64,000 bases of DNA from Candidatus Anaerotignum merdipullorum (GTDB lineage: Bacteria > Bacillota > Clostridia > Lachnospirales > Anaerotignaceae). The stretch covers positions 1 to 64,000 of the forward strand of contig DXEB01000017.1 in NCBI GenBank assembly GCA_019115165.1, given 5' to 3'. Positions within the stretch are counted from its first letter, which is position 1. Every line of letters begins with the position of its first letter. The notes under the pieces were generated by a model. It made no database searches, had not been told where the DNA came from, and saw only the letters and a list, made by a program, of their open reading frames with translations. The position numbers and the translations under genes are program-made. Positions 8,620-17,247 of this stretch are shown here, one piece after another.

Positions 8620-8637
8620 TGAAATTTATGATATGAT
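8609..8637 (+). promoter_or_regulatory. Promoter of the phage-derived operon
   Basis: A perfect TTGACA (8609-8614), 17-base spacer, TATGAT (8632-8637). It is one of the best promoter matches in the window and is well placed for repression by the divergent S24 repressor. Confidence 0.85.
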
Positions 8638-8719
8638 AGCAAAACAAAGGAATCCCAAGATGGACAATGCACAGGATTCGGATTGGGGCAGAAGAGAAGA
8701 AAGGGAGAGGGGGAGTTCT

Positions 8720-9193
8720 ATGAATCAGATGGTACAACAAGGAGAGATAGCAGAGAGTTTGGGGCATAAGACGGCGAAAGCGGAACGAGAAAGGATGAAG
8801 CATCTGCTGTTGGAATGGGGTGGCAGCCTAGATATCTGTGAGAGAAAACAAGAAGAAATCCGCAAAATGATGCAGATGCAGGAAACATGCGCAGTGTTAT
8901 CGAAACAGGGCAAGCATGCAGAATTTCAGCGCATTTTAATGAGATATGAGGATGGTATTTTCTGTCTGCAAAAAGAAATACAGCAAATTCTGGAGATGAA
9001 AAAGCAAATGGATGAAGCCATTGCTGTATTGACACAAGAAGAGCAAGAATTGTTATTTTTGCGATATCAGAAAGGATATGGGTATGATCATATTGCATGG
9101 AAATTACATATGGGACGCTCCACGTGCTTTCGGATCCATGATAAGATTTTGCAAAAACTATTGGATTTGGAACAGAGGAAAAATTTTTGTTGA
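8720..9193 (+). CDS. ArpU/sigma region 4-like phage control protein
   Basis: A 157-residue protein. The N-terminal two thirds are predicted helical or coiled-coil with many Lys/Glu/Gln. The C-terminus (about 110-150) reads EEQELLFLRYQKGYGYDHIA then LHMGRSTCFRIHDKILQKL, a sigma-70 region 4-like helix-turn-helix of the kind found in ArpU/RinA-type late-gene activators just before phage terminase genes. The frame stays open upstream to the promoter, but the ATG at 8720 has a GAGGGGGAG ribosome binding site. It is the first gene of the phage-derived operon and probably drives or tunes its expression. Confidence 0.75.
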   Translation: MNQMVQQGEIAESLGHKTAKAERERMKHLLLEWGGSLDICERKQEEIRKMMQMQETCAVLSKQGKHAEFQRILMRYEDGIFCLQKEIQQILEMKKQMDEAIAVLTQEEQELLFLRYQKGYGYDHIAWKLHMGRSTCFRIHDKILQKLLDLEQRKNFC

Positions 9194-9293
9194 AATCGTG
9201 AAAAAAATTAACAAAAATAAGATGGGACTTTTTGAGAGTGAGACTATGATAGGATCATTCTGCGGCCGACAAAAACAGGAAAGGGGGAGGAAC

Positions 9294-9677
9294 ATGGCAG
9301 ACGAAACGCTGACAGATCGGGAGGAAACCTTTTGCAGATGGTGCGAAAGTGGGATGACAGCCAAACAAGCGGCGGAGGCTGCCGGATATACCAAAAAGGG
9401 ATATGAAAAGCAATTACTGCAAAAGGAGAAGATTCAAAAACGGCTACAGCATAGTATGAGGCAGCAGACGCAGGAAAATAAAATCGCGCCTCGAGAAGAG
9501 ATACTGGCATTTTTGACGGAAACCATGCGAGGTGGCGAGGAAGAGGCAGATATTAAAACCAGAATGCGGGCAGCGGAGTTGTTGGGCAGAAGAAACGGCG
9601 TATTTACCACAGAAGGAGAGACACAATGTCGTGTGATTATTGTGGACGATATTGGAAAGGGGAAGGCTGCAACATGA
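9294..9677 (+). CDS. Phage terminase small subunit
   Basis: A 127-residue protein with an N-terminal helix-turn-helix of terminase small subunits: LTDREETFCRWCESGMTAKQ then AAEAAGYTKKGYEKQLL, followed by the typical KIQKRLQ segment and a long helical region. In phages this subunit recognises DNA to be packaged and stimulates the large subunit. The start ATG is 9 bases after GGGGGAGG. Its stop overlaps the large-subunit start as ATGA, showing coupling. The order (small then large subunit, portal) is that of PBSX-like phages. Confidence 0.88.
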   Translation: MADETLTDREETFCRWCESGMTAKQAAEAAGYTKKGYEKQLLQKEKIQKRLQHSMRQQTQENKIAPREEILAFLTETMRGGEEEADIKTRMRAAELLGRRNGVFTTEGETQCRVIIVDDIGKGKAAT

Positions 9678-10918
9678 CAGAACGGAAAATTCTGCTCTCG
9701 TCTATCATTAGTCCGGCATTTTATGATATTCATCAAGACATCCTGTCTCACGGGCATGTACACTACTGGCTAAAGGGCGGAAGGGGCAGTGGAAAATCTT
9801 CTTTTGTGTCTGTGGAGCTGATACTAGGGATGATGGCAGATCCTCAGGCGCATGCGGTGGTGCTGCGAAAGGTAGCGGCAAATCTGAAAGACAGCGTATT
9901 TGAACAATTATGGTGGGCAATCCGCAGTTTGGGCGTGGAACAGGAATGGGAAAGCAAAACATATCCGATGGAAATGAAGTACAAAAAAAGCGGACAACGG
10001 ATTATTTTCAAAGGAGCAGACAGACCGAAAAAGATTAAATCTGCAAAGTTTCGCGATGGATATGTGAAATATATTTGGTACGAAGAGGTAGACGAGTTTG
10101 CCGGCATGGACGAGATTCGCACCATCAATCAAAGCCTGATGCGAGGCGGCAAGGACTTTGTTGTATTTTATTCCTTTAATCCGCCCAAAAGCCTGAAAAA
10201 CTGGGTCAATGGTGCAGTGTTGGAGCCTAGGGCAGATACCCTCGTACATCATAGTACCTATTTGACGATGCCAAAAGAATGGCTGGGTGAGCAATTCTTT
10301 TGGGAAGCAGCATATATGGAGCGCAGGCATACAGACAGTTATCGGCATGAGTATCTAGGAGAAGCCATTGGATGCGGCGGAGAAATTTTTTCCAATATTG
10401 TACTGCGACAGATTCCGGCGGAAGAAATGGCAGCGTTTGACCATATTGCGCGTGGATTGGACTGGGGATATGCAAGGGATCCCCTGCATTATACAGTGAA
10501 TCATTATGACAGCGCCAGAAGAAGGCTGTATATCTTTTATGAGCTGCACAAAGCGGGAATGAGCAACCGACTGTTGGCGGCAGAAATACAGAAAGAAAAT
10601 CCTGACGGCGAAACAGTGGTATGCGACAGTGCAGAACCCAAATCCATTGCGGAACTGAGAGAATATGGGATTGATGCCATTGGTGCAAAGAAAGGACCGG
10701 ATAGTGTAGGATACGGAATCAAATGGCTCCAGGATTTGGAAGAAATCGTCATTGATCCCATTCGTTGTCCGATGACGGCAAAGGAATTTACAGAGTACGC
10801 GCTGGAGGAAGATGGAAATGGCGGATGGAAGGCATATTTTCCGGATCGAGATAATCATGCCATTGATGCGGTTCGTTACAGCAGGGAGCAGGACATGCGT
10901 CCGATTCAGATTTGGTAG
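9674..10918 (+). CDS. Phage terminase large subunit (PBSX-type)
   Basis: A complete 414-residue packaging motor. The ATPase domain has Walker A GGRGSGKS at 35-42 and Walker B around YIWYEEVDE (133-141). The RNase H-like nuclease domain shows the acidic residues in GLDWGYARDP (Asp263), VVCDSAEPKS (Asp318) and NHAIDAVRY (Asp398). All catalytic positions I can check are intact, so DNA packaging may still work; this argues against a plain tailocin, which usually loses head and packaging genes. ATG 9674 was chosen over 9626 because it makes the ATGA overlap with the small-subunit stop. Confidence 0.96.
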   Translation: MTERKILLSSIISPAFYDIHQDILSHGHVHYWLKGGRGSGKSSFVSVELILGMMADPQAHAVVLRKVAANLKDSVFEQLWWAIRSLGVEQEWESKTYPMEMKYKKSGQRIIFKGADRPKKIKSAKFRDGYVKYIWYEEVDEFAGMDEIRTINQSLMRGGKDFVVFYSFNPPKSLKNWVNGAVLEPRADTLVHHSTYLTMPKEWLGEQFFWEAAYMERRHTDSYRHEYLGEAIGCGGEIFSNIVLRQIPAEEMAAFDHIARGLDWGYARDPLHYTVNHYDSARRRLYIFYELHKAGMSNRLLAAEIQKENPDGETVVCDSAEPKSIAELREYGIDAIGAKKGPDSVGYGIKWLQDLEEIVIDPIRCPMTAKEFTEYALEEDGNGGWKAYFPDRDNHAIDAVRYSREQDMRPIQIW

Positions 10919-10932
10919 AAAGGAGAAAGGCA

Positions 10933-12381
10933 GTGTATATATCAGAAATGGCGCTGTTAAAGGCGCGGCTGGAGGCAGAGGGTAAGCTGAGTCAAAGCAG
11001 GATACTGCAGGAGTTGTTACGGGAAGACGATCAGAGCGAACGAAAGGAAAAAATGCGGGAAGGTGAGCGGTATTACCGGTGCGATCATGATGTGCGAAAA
11101 AAGGATTTTCGTTCCCGCATGATTTCGGAAACAAAAAATGGTGCAGAGGAATATCGTTTGTTTCAGAATCCCAATCGCAGCAATCACCACAACGTGAATC
11201 CATTTCACCGTACATTGGTTGCGCAAAAAGCGGCGTATTTGGTGGGCAAAGAACCAACGGTGACGGTCAAGGGCAAAGAACAGGCATATTTTGAGGCGGA
11301 GTTAGCGGAATTCTGCAATGAGGAATGGAATCAGCTATTATATCGCTGGGTTACAGGGGCGTCTAACAAAGGCGTGGAATATTTGCATGTCTATTATGAC
11401 GAGAACGGCGTATTCCGTACTTGTTTGGTTCCGGCGGAAGAATTGATCGTATGCTATGATGCGGAACATCAGCAGGATATGACGGAGGTGATTCGTTACT
11501 ATGACATGAAGGTGTTAGAGGATGGAAAAGAGAAGATACGTCGGAAGGTAGAATGGTGGACAAAGGAAGATGTTACGTATTTTACGGAAAACAGTGATGG
11601 GGAATTTTTGCAGACGAAGCGGATGCCGCACTGGCTGATCACACAGGAAGAGGATGGTCAGGAAGTGGCACGGGAGGAACATCATTGGGGCAGGCTGCCA
11701 TTCATACCACTGCAAAATAATGCAGAAGAGACAACGGACTTGGAGTTGATCAAAGGGTTGGTGGATGCATACGATCTGCTGAGCAGTGAAGGAACGAACC
11801 AATTATTGGATCTGGTGGAATTATACTGGGTGATTCAAGGATATGGCGGCGAAGCGGCAGGAGCCATTTCCAAAAAGCTACAGATTAACAAAGCGGTACA
11901 AATCAGTGACAGCAGCGGGCATGTGGAGGCAAAGCAGGTATCTTTGCCGATGGAAAGCCGTATGAGTTGGATGAGAATGCTGCGCAAGGATATTTTTCAT
12001 TTTGGCATGGGTGTCGATACGGACAGTGAGGACTGGGGAAAGGCGCCAAGTGGGGTGGCACTCCAGTTCCAATATGCCATGTTTTATTTGAAAGTCAATG
12101 GAATGATGCCTGAGATTCGGCGAGCGATCAAGGAGGTGCTGCGCTTTGTAGCGGAGGACAAAAACCGCAGAGACGGCAGGGATCGAGACTGGAAGGCAAT
12201 TCAGGTTTTGCTCAATACCAGCGGTATTACTGATGATTTGGAAACGGTGCAGATGATTCGGGAATCTCAAGGGTTGATCAGCGAGAAAACATTGTTGGGA
12301 AAACATCCTTTTGTGGATGATGTGAACCATGAAATGCAGCAGCGCAGAGAGGAAAGAAAAGAAAAGGAGGCAACGACATGA
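10933..12381 (+). CDS. Phage portal protein (SPP1 Gp6-like)
   Basis: A 482-residue portal of the SPP1 Gp6 family. It forms the dodecameric ring at one capsid vertex through which DNA passes. Visible family features are NPNRSNHHNVNPFHRTLVAQ and AAYLVGKEPTV in the N-terminal third, the WTGASNKG-like loop (VTGASNKGVEYLH), and NKAVQISDSSGHVEAKQV in the crown/stem part. The GTG start at 10933 has AAAGGAG 7 bases upstream; an in-frame TTG at 10912 lies upstream of that site. The length is normal and no disruption is seen. Its stop overlaps the scaffold start (ATGA). Confidence 0.93.
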   Translation: MYISEMALLKARLEAEGKLSQSRILQELLREDDQSERKEKMREGERYYRCDHDVRKKDFRSRMISETKNGAEEYRLFQNPNRSNHHNVNPFHRTLVAQKAAYLVGKEPTVTVKGKEQAYFEAELAEFCNEEWNQLLYRWVTGASNKGVEYLHVYYDENGVFRTCLVPAEELIVCYDAEHQQDMTEVIRYYDMKVLEDGKEKIRRKVEWWTKEDVTYFTENSDGEFLQTKRMPHWLITQEEDGQEVAREEHHWGRLPFIPLQNNAEETTDLELIKGLVDAYDLLSSEGTNQLLDLVELYWVIQGYGGEAAGAISKKLQINKAVQISDSSGHVEAKQVSLPMESRMSWMRMLRKDIFHFGMGVDTDSEDWGKAPSGVALQFQYAMFYLKVNGMMPEIRRAIKEVLRFVAEDKNRRDGRDRDWKAIQVLLNTSGITDDLETVQMIRESQGLISEKTLLGKHPFVDDVNHEMQQRREERKEKEATT

Positions 12382-12815
12382 CACAGGAATGGATGCAAAA
12401 GTTGGGAATTCAAGATGAGGAAACAGCGCAAAAGGTGGAGCAGCTACTGGAGGCGCTGGAAGAGCGCAGCAGACTGCTGACGGAGAAGAATGCAGCGCTG
12501 GAAAAAGAAAAAACACTGGCAGAGGAAGCATTGCAGCAGGCGAAAAAAATCGGTGCGGTGGAAAAATTGATTCTGGAAGCAGGAGGAAAGAATGCAAAGG
12601 CGATTCTAGCATTGATTGATCTGGAGGAAGTGAAACTAGACGAGAAAGGAAATATTGAAGGATTAGATCTGGAAACCGTGAGAAAAGAAGCGCCGTACCT
12701 GTTTACAGAGAAAGAAGAAAAGACGAAAGGAACTGGATTTCAGGCAGCGTACAGCAGAAAAAAAGGAAAGGAAAGCGAAGTGGCGCAGACATTTCGAAAA
12801 GCATTGAGAAGATAA
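12378..12815 (+). CDS. Phage scaffolding protein (GP20-like)
   Basis: A 145-residue protein with a long coiled coil (about 15-60, heptads rich in Leu, Glu and Lys). The conserved C-terminal half VEKLILEAGGKNAKAILALI then IDLEEVKLDEKGN is typical of phage minor structural GP20/scaffold proteins. Such proteins guide capsid assembly and then leave. It sits between portal and capsid genes, as expected, with an ATGA overlap to the portal gene. Confidence 0.88.
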   Translation: MTQEWMQKLGIQDEETAQKVEQLLEALEERSRLLTEKNAALEKEKTLAEEALQQAKKIGAVEKLILEAGGKNAKAILALIDLEEVKLDEKGNIEGLDLETVRKEAPYLFTEKEEKTKGTGFQAAYSRKKGKESEVAQTFRKALRR

Positions 12816-12828
12816 GGAGGAAAAGAAT

Positions 12829-13788
12829 ATGAGTATCAATACATTAGAATATGCAGCGGTATTTATGCAGGAACTGGACAGCCAGATGGTGGAATGCGCA
12901 ACCAGCGGCTGGATGGAGGACAATGCGGGACAAGCGCAGTATCACGGCGGCGCAGAGGTGAAAATTCCCAAGATGGAGCTGAGCGGACTGGGAAATTATG
13001 ACAGAGATAAGGGATTTGCCAGTGGCAGTGTGACGGTGAATTATGAAACCAAAAAGATGACACAGGACAGAGGGAGAACTTTTCAAGTAGATGCGATGGA
13101 CGTAGATGAAACAAATTTTGCCGCAGTTGCGGGAAATGTGATGGGAGAATTTCAGAGGAGTAAGGTGATTCCGGAAATTGATGCATATCGATACAGTACC
13201 ATTGCAGCTTTGGCAGAAACCAAACAAAAAACCCAAAAATATATTCCGGCAAAAGAAACCATTTGGGAAACATTGCTGGGAGATCTGACAGAAGTACGAG
13301 ATAAAGTGGGAGATGGCGTAGAGATTGTGATTACGATGTCGGCAAAAGTGGCAGGGATGCTGGATATTGCAAAAGGGAGCAATTATGCCATTGGAAGCGG
13401 TGAATTTACCCAAGGCAGTGCAACCATGAAGGTGCGGGAAATTGATGGTTGTCCGGTGATTCGCGTACCATCTGCCAGATTCCAGACCAAGTATGAATTT
13501 TATGACGGGGTTTCCAGTTCAAAAGAAGCGGGTGGATTTGTTGCAGCAGCAGATGCGAAAGACATGAACTGGATCATTGCGGTAAGACAAGCGCCCATTG
13601 CGGTATCCAAAACAGATGTGACGCGTATTTTTGATCCTATGACCAATCAAAATGCCAATGCGTGGAAAATTGATTACCGGAAATACCATGATTTATGGAT
13701 TACCGACCATGGGATGGAGGGCATTTTGGTCAGTGTGCAGGAAAAAGCGGGAACAGACAGTGGACAGGAAGAAGAAGGGATGTCCTGA
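12829..13788 (+). CDS. Phage major capsid protein
   Basis: A 319-residue protein directly after the scaffold gene, preceded by AGGAGG. The sequence pattern (AAVFMQELDSQMVECATSGW near the start, the GGAEVKIPKMELSGLGNYDR strand, the TFQVDAMDVDET region, EIDAYRYSTIA) is that of capsid proteins in clostridial contractile prophages, expected to fold like HK97. The length is normal with no frameshift. Its stop overlaps the next gene (TGATG). The fold assignment is inference from family knowledge. Confidence 0.88.
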   Translation: MSINTLEYAAVFMQELDSQMVECATSGWMEDNAGQAQYHGGAEVKIPKMELSGLGNYDRDKGFASGSVTVNYETKKMTQDRGRTFQVDAMDVDETNFAAVAGNVMGEFQRSKVIPEIDAYRYSTIAALAETKQKTQKYIPAKETIWETLLGDLTEVRDKVGDGVEIVITMSAKVAGMLDIAKGSNYAIGSGEFTQGSATMKVREIDGCPVIRVPSARFQTKYEFYDGVSSSKEAGGFVAAADAKDMNWIIAVRQAPIAVSKTDVTRIFDPMTNQNANAWKIDYRKYHDLWITDHGMEGILVSVQEKAGTDSGQEEEGMS

Positions 13789-14096
13789 TGAATCTGATTT
13801 TGGAATCCATGAAAACACTGCGAGAAGGGGCGGATGACACCGCCCTTGCCTTCGCAGCAAGGCGCAGTGCAGAAATGGTATGTGCGTACTGCGGGATGAC
13901 GCAGGTGCCTAAGGAATTGGAAGGTGTTTGCGTACAGATTGGGTTAGCGCTGTATGATAGCATGCAAGAAGGTGGACTGCGTCAGATACAGGAAGGAAAC
14001 GTATCCGTTTCTTTTACAGAAGCAAGTACAGTTGGGACAGAGCTGATGAAAGAATATGCAGAGGAACTGAATCGATTTCGGTGCATGCAATGGTAA
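13788..14096 (+). CDS. Head-tail connector-like protein
   Basis: A 102-residue helical protein directly after the capsid gene. Its pattern (short helices, CAYCGMTQVPKELEGVCVQI, ALYDSMQEGG, then a beta strand with GNVSVSF) is like gp6/gp15-type head completion adaptors that dock on the portal. The position between capsid and tail genes supports this. It has a one-base overlap with the capsid stop. Confidence 0.75.
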   Translation: MNLILESMKTLREGADDTALAFAARRSAEMVCAYCGMTQVPKELEGVCVQIGLALYDSMQEGGLRQIQEGNVSVSFTEASTVGTELMKEYAEELNRFRCMQW

Positions 14097-14112
14097 ATCG
14101 AAAGGGGAAGGT

Positions 14113-14478
14113 ATGAAGGGAGTATGGTTCAAGGCAAGGCGAGCCGTTGAGAGCGGTTTTTGGGATACGTGCGAGGTGACAGCGTTTTTGGAGGTACAGA
14201 CTGAATGGGGAGAAGTACGATGGGAGCCATCGCAGACAAAAGAAATGTGCTGCCGCTTGATCGACAGAGCGGAAGGCACGACACAGGAAGGGCTGATTCC
14301 TTATACTGCTTGGGAAGGCATTCTGTTATATCCCGCACAGGAGCAAATTGCAGCGGGAAGCCGTGTGACAGTAACGAAAGAAACGGGGGAGCGCAGGATG
14401 TTTTATACAACGGGAGAGACAAGTGCTTATCGGACGCATAAAGAGGCGGTATTAACCAGAAAATGCCCTTATGTATAA
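14113..14478 (+). CDS. Head-tail stopper-like protein
   Basis: A 121-residue beta-rich protein between the adaptor and tail-terminator genes, which is the usual place of the head closure (stopper) protein. No motif proves the call, so it rests mainly on gene order and size. The ATG is preceded by AAAGGGGAAGG. Also possible is a minor capsid protein. Confidence 0.6.
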   Translation: MKGVWFKARRAVESGFWDTCEVTAFLEVQTEWGEVRWEPSQTKEMCCRLIDRAEGTTQEGLIPYTAWEGILLYPAQEQIAAGSRVTVTKETGERRMFYTTGETSAYRTHKEAVLTRKCPYV

Positions 14479-14491
14479 GGAGGCGAAACAC

Positions 14492-14944
14492 ATGACGCTG
14501 GAGATGGCGGAACGGTTAAAGCAGGAAGTAATTCGGACGCTGAAAGAAGGATTTTCTCTGCCGATTTATGCAGAGAGGGTGCCGCAGCATACCAAACGCC
14601 CCTGTTTTTCGGTGACGGTTACCCAAGGAGAACAAAAGCGACTACTGGGCAGACGCAGAGCGGCAGAGGCAACGGTTGTGGTGACCTATACGGCAGCAGA
14701 AGACTGTGCGGCAAGAGAAGAGAGCCTGAAAACAGCAGATGCATTATATGAACGGTTATGGATCATCGGAAGTCAGGAGAGATTCGCGGCAGGGCAGATG
14801 CATCATGAGATGCGGGAGGACGGTATGATCTTTTATGCAACGTATGGATATCAAATCATACTGGAAGAAGAGGATGTCAAAATGGAGCGGCTGGAATACA
14901 ACGGCAGAAAGGTGGTTGGTTATGGAGAAAAAAACGAAATTTGA
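14492..14944 (+). CDS. Phage tail terminator-like protein
   Basis: A 150-residue protein matching the tail terminator/minor tail family found upstream of sheath genes in clostridial contractile prophages: an N-terminal helix with a following IYAERVPQHTKRPCFSVTV strand and a central TVVVTYTAAEDCAAREE segment. Such proteins cap the tail tube at the head end. AAGGAGG lies 9 bases before ATG 14492. Its last 23 bases overlap the next small gene. Confidence 0.78.
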   Translation: MTLEMAERLKQEVIRTLKEGFSLPIYAERVPQHTKRPCFSVTVTQGEQKRLLGRRRAAEATVVVTYTAAEDCAAREESLKTADALYERLWIIGSQERFAAGQMHHEMREDGMIFYATYGYQIILEEEDVKMERLEYNGRKVVGYGEKNEI

Positions 14945-15089
14945 AAAAATACAACTGGTAAACAGCAAAACACTGGGGTATCCTGCAGATCTATTGGAAG
15001 CTGTGCTGGAGGATGACATGCGCTATACCAAGGATGAAGCAAGAAAAAAAGTGGAAGCATACTTGTGCAAAGAAATGAAAGGAGCGTGA
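14922..15089 (+). CDS. Small phage structural-region protein, unknown
   Basis: A 55-residue Lys/Glu-rich helical protein (KTLGYPADLLEAVLEDD, then YTKDEARKKVEAYL). It starts inside the tail terminator gene and ends 4 bases before the sheath ATG, so it is tightly packed in the operon. Short genes of this kind often precede sheath genes in clostridial prophages; the role is unknown. Confidence 0.65.
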   Translation: MEKKTKFEKIQLVNSKTLGYPADLLEAVLEDDMRYTKDEARKKVEAYLCKEMKGA

Positions 15090-15093
15090 AAAT

Positions 15094-16386
15094 ATGGCAT
15101 TGGGCGGCGGCACATATCAGACACAGAACAAAGTATTGCCGGGTGCATATATCAATTTTGTATCCAGACCGAGAGCAATGGGAACGATGGGAGAAAGAGG
15201 AACGGTTTGCATCGGCATGGCACTGGATTGGGGTCAGAAGGAAATGATGACGGTGGAAGCGTCGGAATTTCAGACCAATGCGCTGGAACGATTCGGATAT
15301 GGATACAGTCATGAGAAGATGAAAAATATTAGGGAACTGTTTTTGGGTGCAAAGACAGTCAAACTCTTTCGTTTGAACGGAGGAACGGCTGCTTCAGCAA
15401 CCATTGGCAGTTTGACAGTGACAGCAAAATACGGTGGGAGCCGTGGAAATGCGATTCGAATGGCAGTGACACAGAATGTAGATGAAGCGGAAAAGTTTGA
15501 TGTAGCAACGTATCTGGATCTGGAGCAGGTGGATATACAGACTGTTGCGACGGCAGAGGAATTGCAGGAAAATGCATACGTGATATTCCAAGGAAGCGGC
15601 ACTTTGACGGCAACTGCGGCAACGCCACTGACTGGCGGCACAACGACAGAGGTGGACGGCAATGCATATACGGCGTTTTTGGCGGCGGCGGAAGCAGAGG
15701 ATTTCCAGGTGCTGGTGTATGACGGAACAGACGAGGTGACCAAAAAGTTGTTTGTAACCTTTACCAAGCGTTTGCGAGAGGAAGAAGGGGTGAAGTTTGT
15801 TACGGTATTGTACGATTATCCTCAGGCAGACTACGAAGGGGTCATCTCCGTTGCGACGGCGAAAGAGCTGGTTTATTGGACAGCCGGGATGGAAGCCGGA
15901 GCGGCGGTCAATGAAAGTCTGACCAATCGGAAATATGATGGAGAGTACGAAATTTCCGCAAAGGAGAGCAAAAGTAATTACATCAAAGGAATACAGGCGG
16001 GGAAATTCATGTTTTACAATGACGGAGAGGACGTGCGTGTACTGCGGGATATCAACAGTTTTACTTCTTTTGAAAGTTCGAAAAACAGTGATTTCTCTTC
16101 GAATCGCGTGATTCGGGTACTAGATGGAATTGCCAATGATGTCGCAAGGATTTTCAGTCAGTATTATTTGGGTAAGCGAAGCAATAACGCAGACGGCAGA
16201 AATTTGCTGAAAGCAGAAATGATTGCCTACCATGAACAACTGATGCAGATGGAAGCCATTGAAGGGTTTACAGCAGAAGATATTTCTGTACAGCAGGGAA
16301 CGGAAAAACAGGATGTTGTGGTATATGAAAGTGTAAAACCCACGGATGCGATGGAAAAACTGTATATGAAAGTAGAAGTGGTGTAA
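15094..16386 (+). CDS. Contractile tail sheath protein (XkdK-like)
   Basis: A 430-residue sheath subunit. The N-terminus GGGTYQTQNKVLPGAYINFV is the typical strand that links sheath subunits, and the C-terminal domain with INSFTSFESSKNSDFSSNRV then RVLDGIANDVARIF is strongly conserved in PBSX/Mu-like sheaths. A variable inserted domain (about 105-200) contains Thr/Ala-rich strands. Length and ends appear intact, so a contractile tail is expected. The RBS GAAAGGAGCG lies directly upstream. It is followed by the tube gene, as in all contractile tails. Confidence 0.94.
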   Translation: MALGGGTYQTQNKVLPGAYINFVSRPRAMGTMGERGTVCIGMALDWGQKEMMTVEASEFQTNALERFGYGYSHEKMKNIRELFLGAKTVKLFRLNGGTAASATIGSLTVTAKYGGSRGNAIRMAVTQNVDEAEKFDVATYLDLEQVDIQTVATAEELQENAYVIFQGSGTLTATAATPLTGGTTTEVDGNAYTAFLAAAEAEDFQVLVYDGTDEVTKKLFVTFTKRLREEEGVKFVTVLYDYPQADYEGVISVATAKELVYWTAGMEAGAAVNESLTNRKYDGEYEISAKESKSNYIKGIQAGKFMFYNDGEDVRVLRDINSFTSFESSKNSDFSSNRVIRVLDGIANDVARIFSQYYLGKRSNNADGRNLLKAEMIAYHEQLMQMEAIEGFTAEDISVQQGTEKQDVVVYESVKPTDAMEKLYMKVEVV

Positions 16387-16399
16387 AAGGAGGTAAGTG

Positions 16400-16861
16400 A
16401 TGGCATATTTGAGAGCAAAAGACACAGTAAATGGTGCATTAGGCACCTGTTATGCGCGGATCAATGGAGAAAGACATGAATTGATGCAGGTCAAGCAGGT
16501 TAGTGCGACAGTAAAAAAGACGAAGACAGAGATCCCCATTTTGGGGCTGACCGGAAAACAGCACAAAAGCGGCGGTTGGGAAGGCAGCGGTAAGATGACG
16601 ATATATTATGTATCCAGCTTATTTCGCAAGGTGATGCTGGAGTATATGAAAAACGGAGTGGATACATATTTTGAGCTGATGATTACCAATGAGGATCCGA
16701 CCGGTGAAACGGGCAGACAGACAGTGTTGCTCAAAGATGTGAATCTAGATGAGATGGTAATGGCAAAACTGGATGTAGACCAATTTGCGCTGGAAGAAGA
16801 AATGCATTTTACATTTGGCGACGTCGATTTACTGGATACGTTTGATGCGTTGACATATTAA
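16400..16861 (+). CDS. Tail tube protein (XkdM-like)
   Basis: A 153-residue tail tube protein following the sheath. Visible family features are RAKDTVNGALGTCYARING at the start, the KQVSATVKKTKTEIPILG segment, GSGKMTIYYVSSLFRKVM, and the closing FTFGDVDLLDTFD. It stacks as hexamers inside the sheath. The ATG at 16400 has AGGAGG 9 bases upstream. Confidence 0.93.
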   Translation: MAYLRAKDTVNGALGTCYARINGERHELMQVKQVSATVKKTKTEIPILGLTGKQHKSGGWEGSGKMTIYYVSSLFRKVMLEYMKNGVDTYFELMITNEDPTGETGRQTVLLKDVNLDEMVMAKLDVDQFALEEEMHFTFGDVDLLDTFDALTY

Positions 16862-16904
16862 GAAGACATATGGGAGGGATGGCGGGGAATAAGGAGGAAA
16901 GAAG

Positions 16905-17237
16905 ATGCAGCAGGCATTTTATCGGGAAACAGCAAAACCGTTTCGGGAAGGCACTTACAGCATTACACCAAGAATACAGCAAAATGGGACGGAAGTGTAC
17001 TGGAGAATACGTGCGATGAGTCAATTGGAGCACAAAGAAATTTGGCGACGCAGTCAGGAACAGCCCAAACGGTATGAAACGATGGTTTTGGCGGCATCGG
17101 TTTGTTTTCCGGACTTGAAACAGGCAGATTTGCAGGATCATTATGGCGCAATAGGGGCAGAACAATTATTGGAAAAGATGTTAACGGCGGGAGAATTTGC
17201 CGCATTGCGAGAAGCAGTGGAGGACATCAACCAATAG
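16905..17237 (+). CDS. Tail assembly chaperone-like protein, copy 1 (XkdN-like)
   Basis: A 110-residue protein in the usual chaperone place right after the tube gene. It shares CFPDLK...LLEKMLTAGEFAALREAV with copy 2 at 18897 (VFPDLK...LQKMLTPAEYLRLEKAV), so the two are clearly related. Chaperones of this kind coat the tape measure during tail assembly. Copy 1 shows no slippery heptamer near its stop and no extension frame, and it is not followed by a tape-measure gene, which is unusual. Confidence 0.85.
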   Translation: MQQAFYRETAKPFREGTYSITPRIQQNGTEVYWRIRAMSQLEHKEIWRRSQEQPKRYETMVLAASVCFPDLKQADLQDHYGAIGAEQLLEKMLTAGEFAALREAVEDINQ

Positions 17238-17247
17238 GAGGGGGAAG

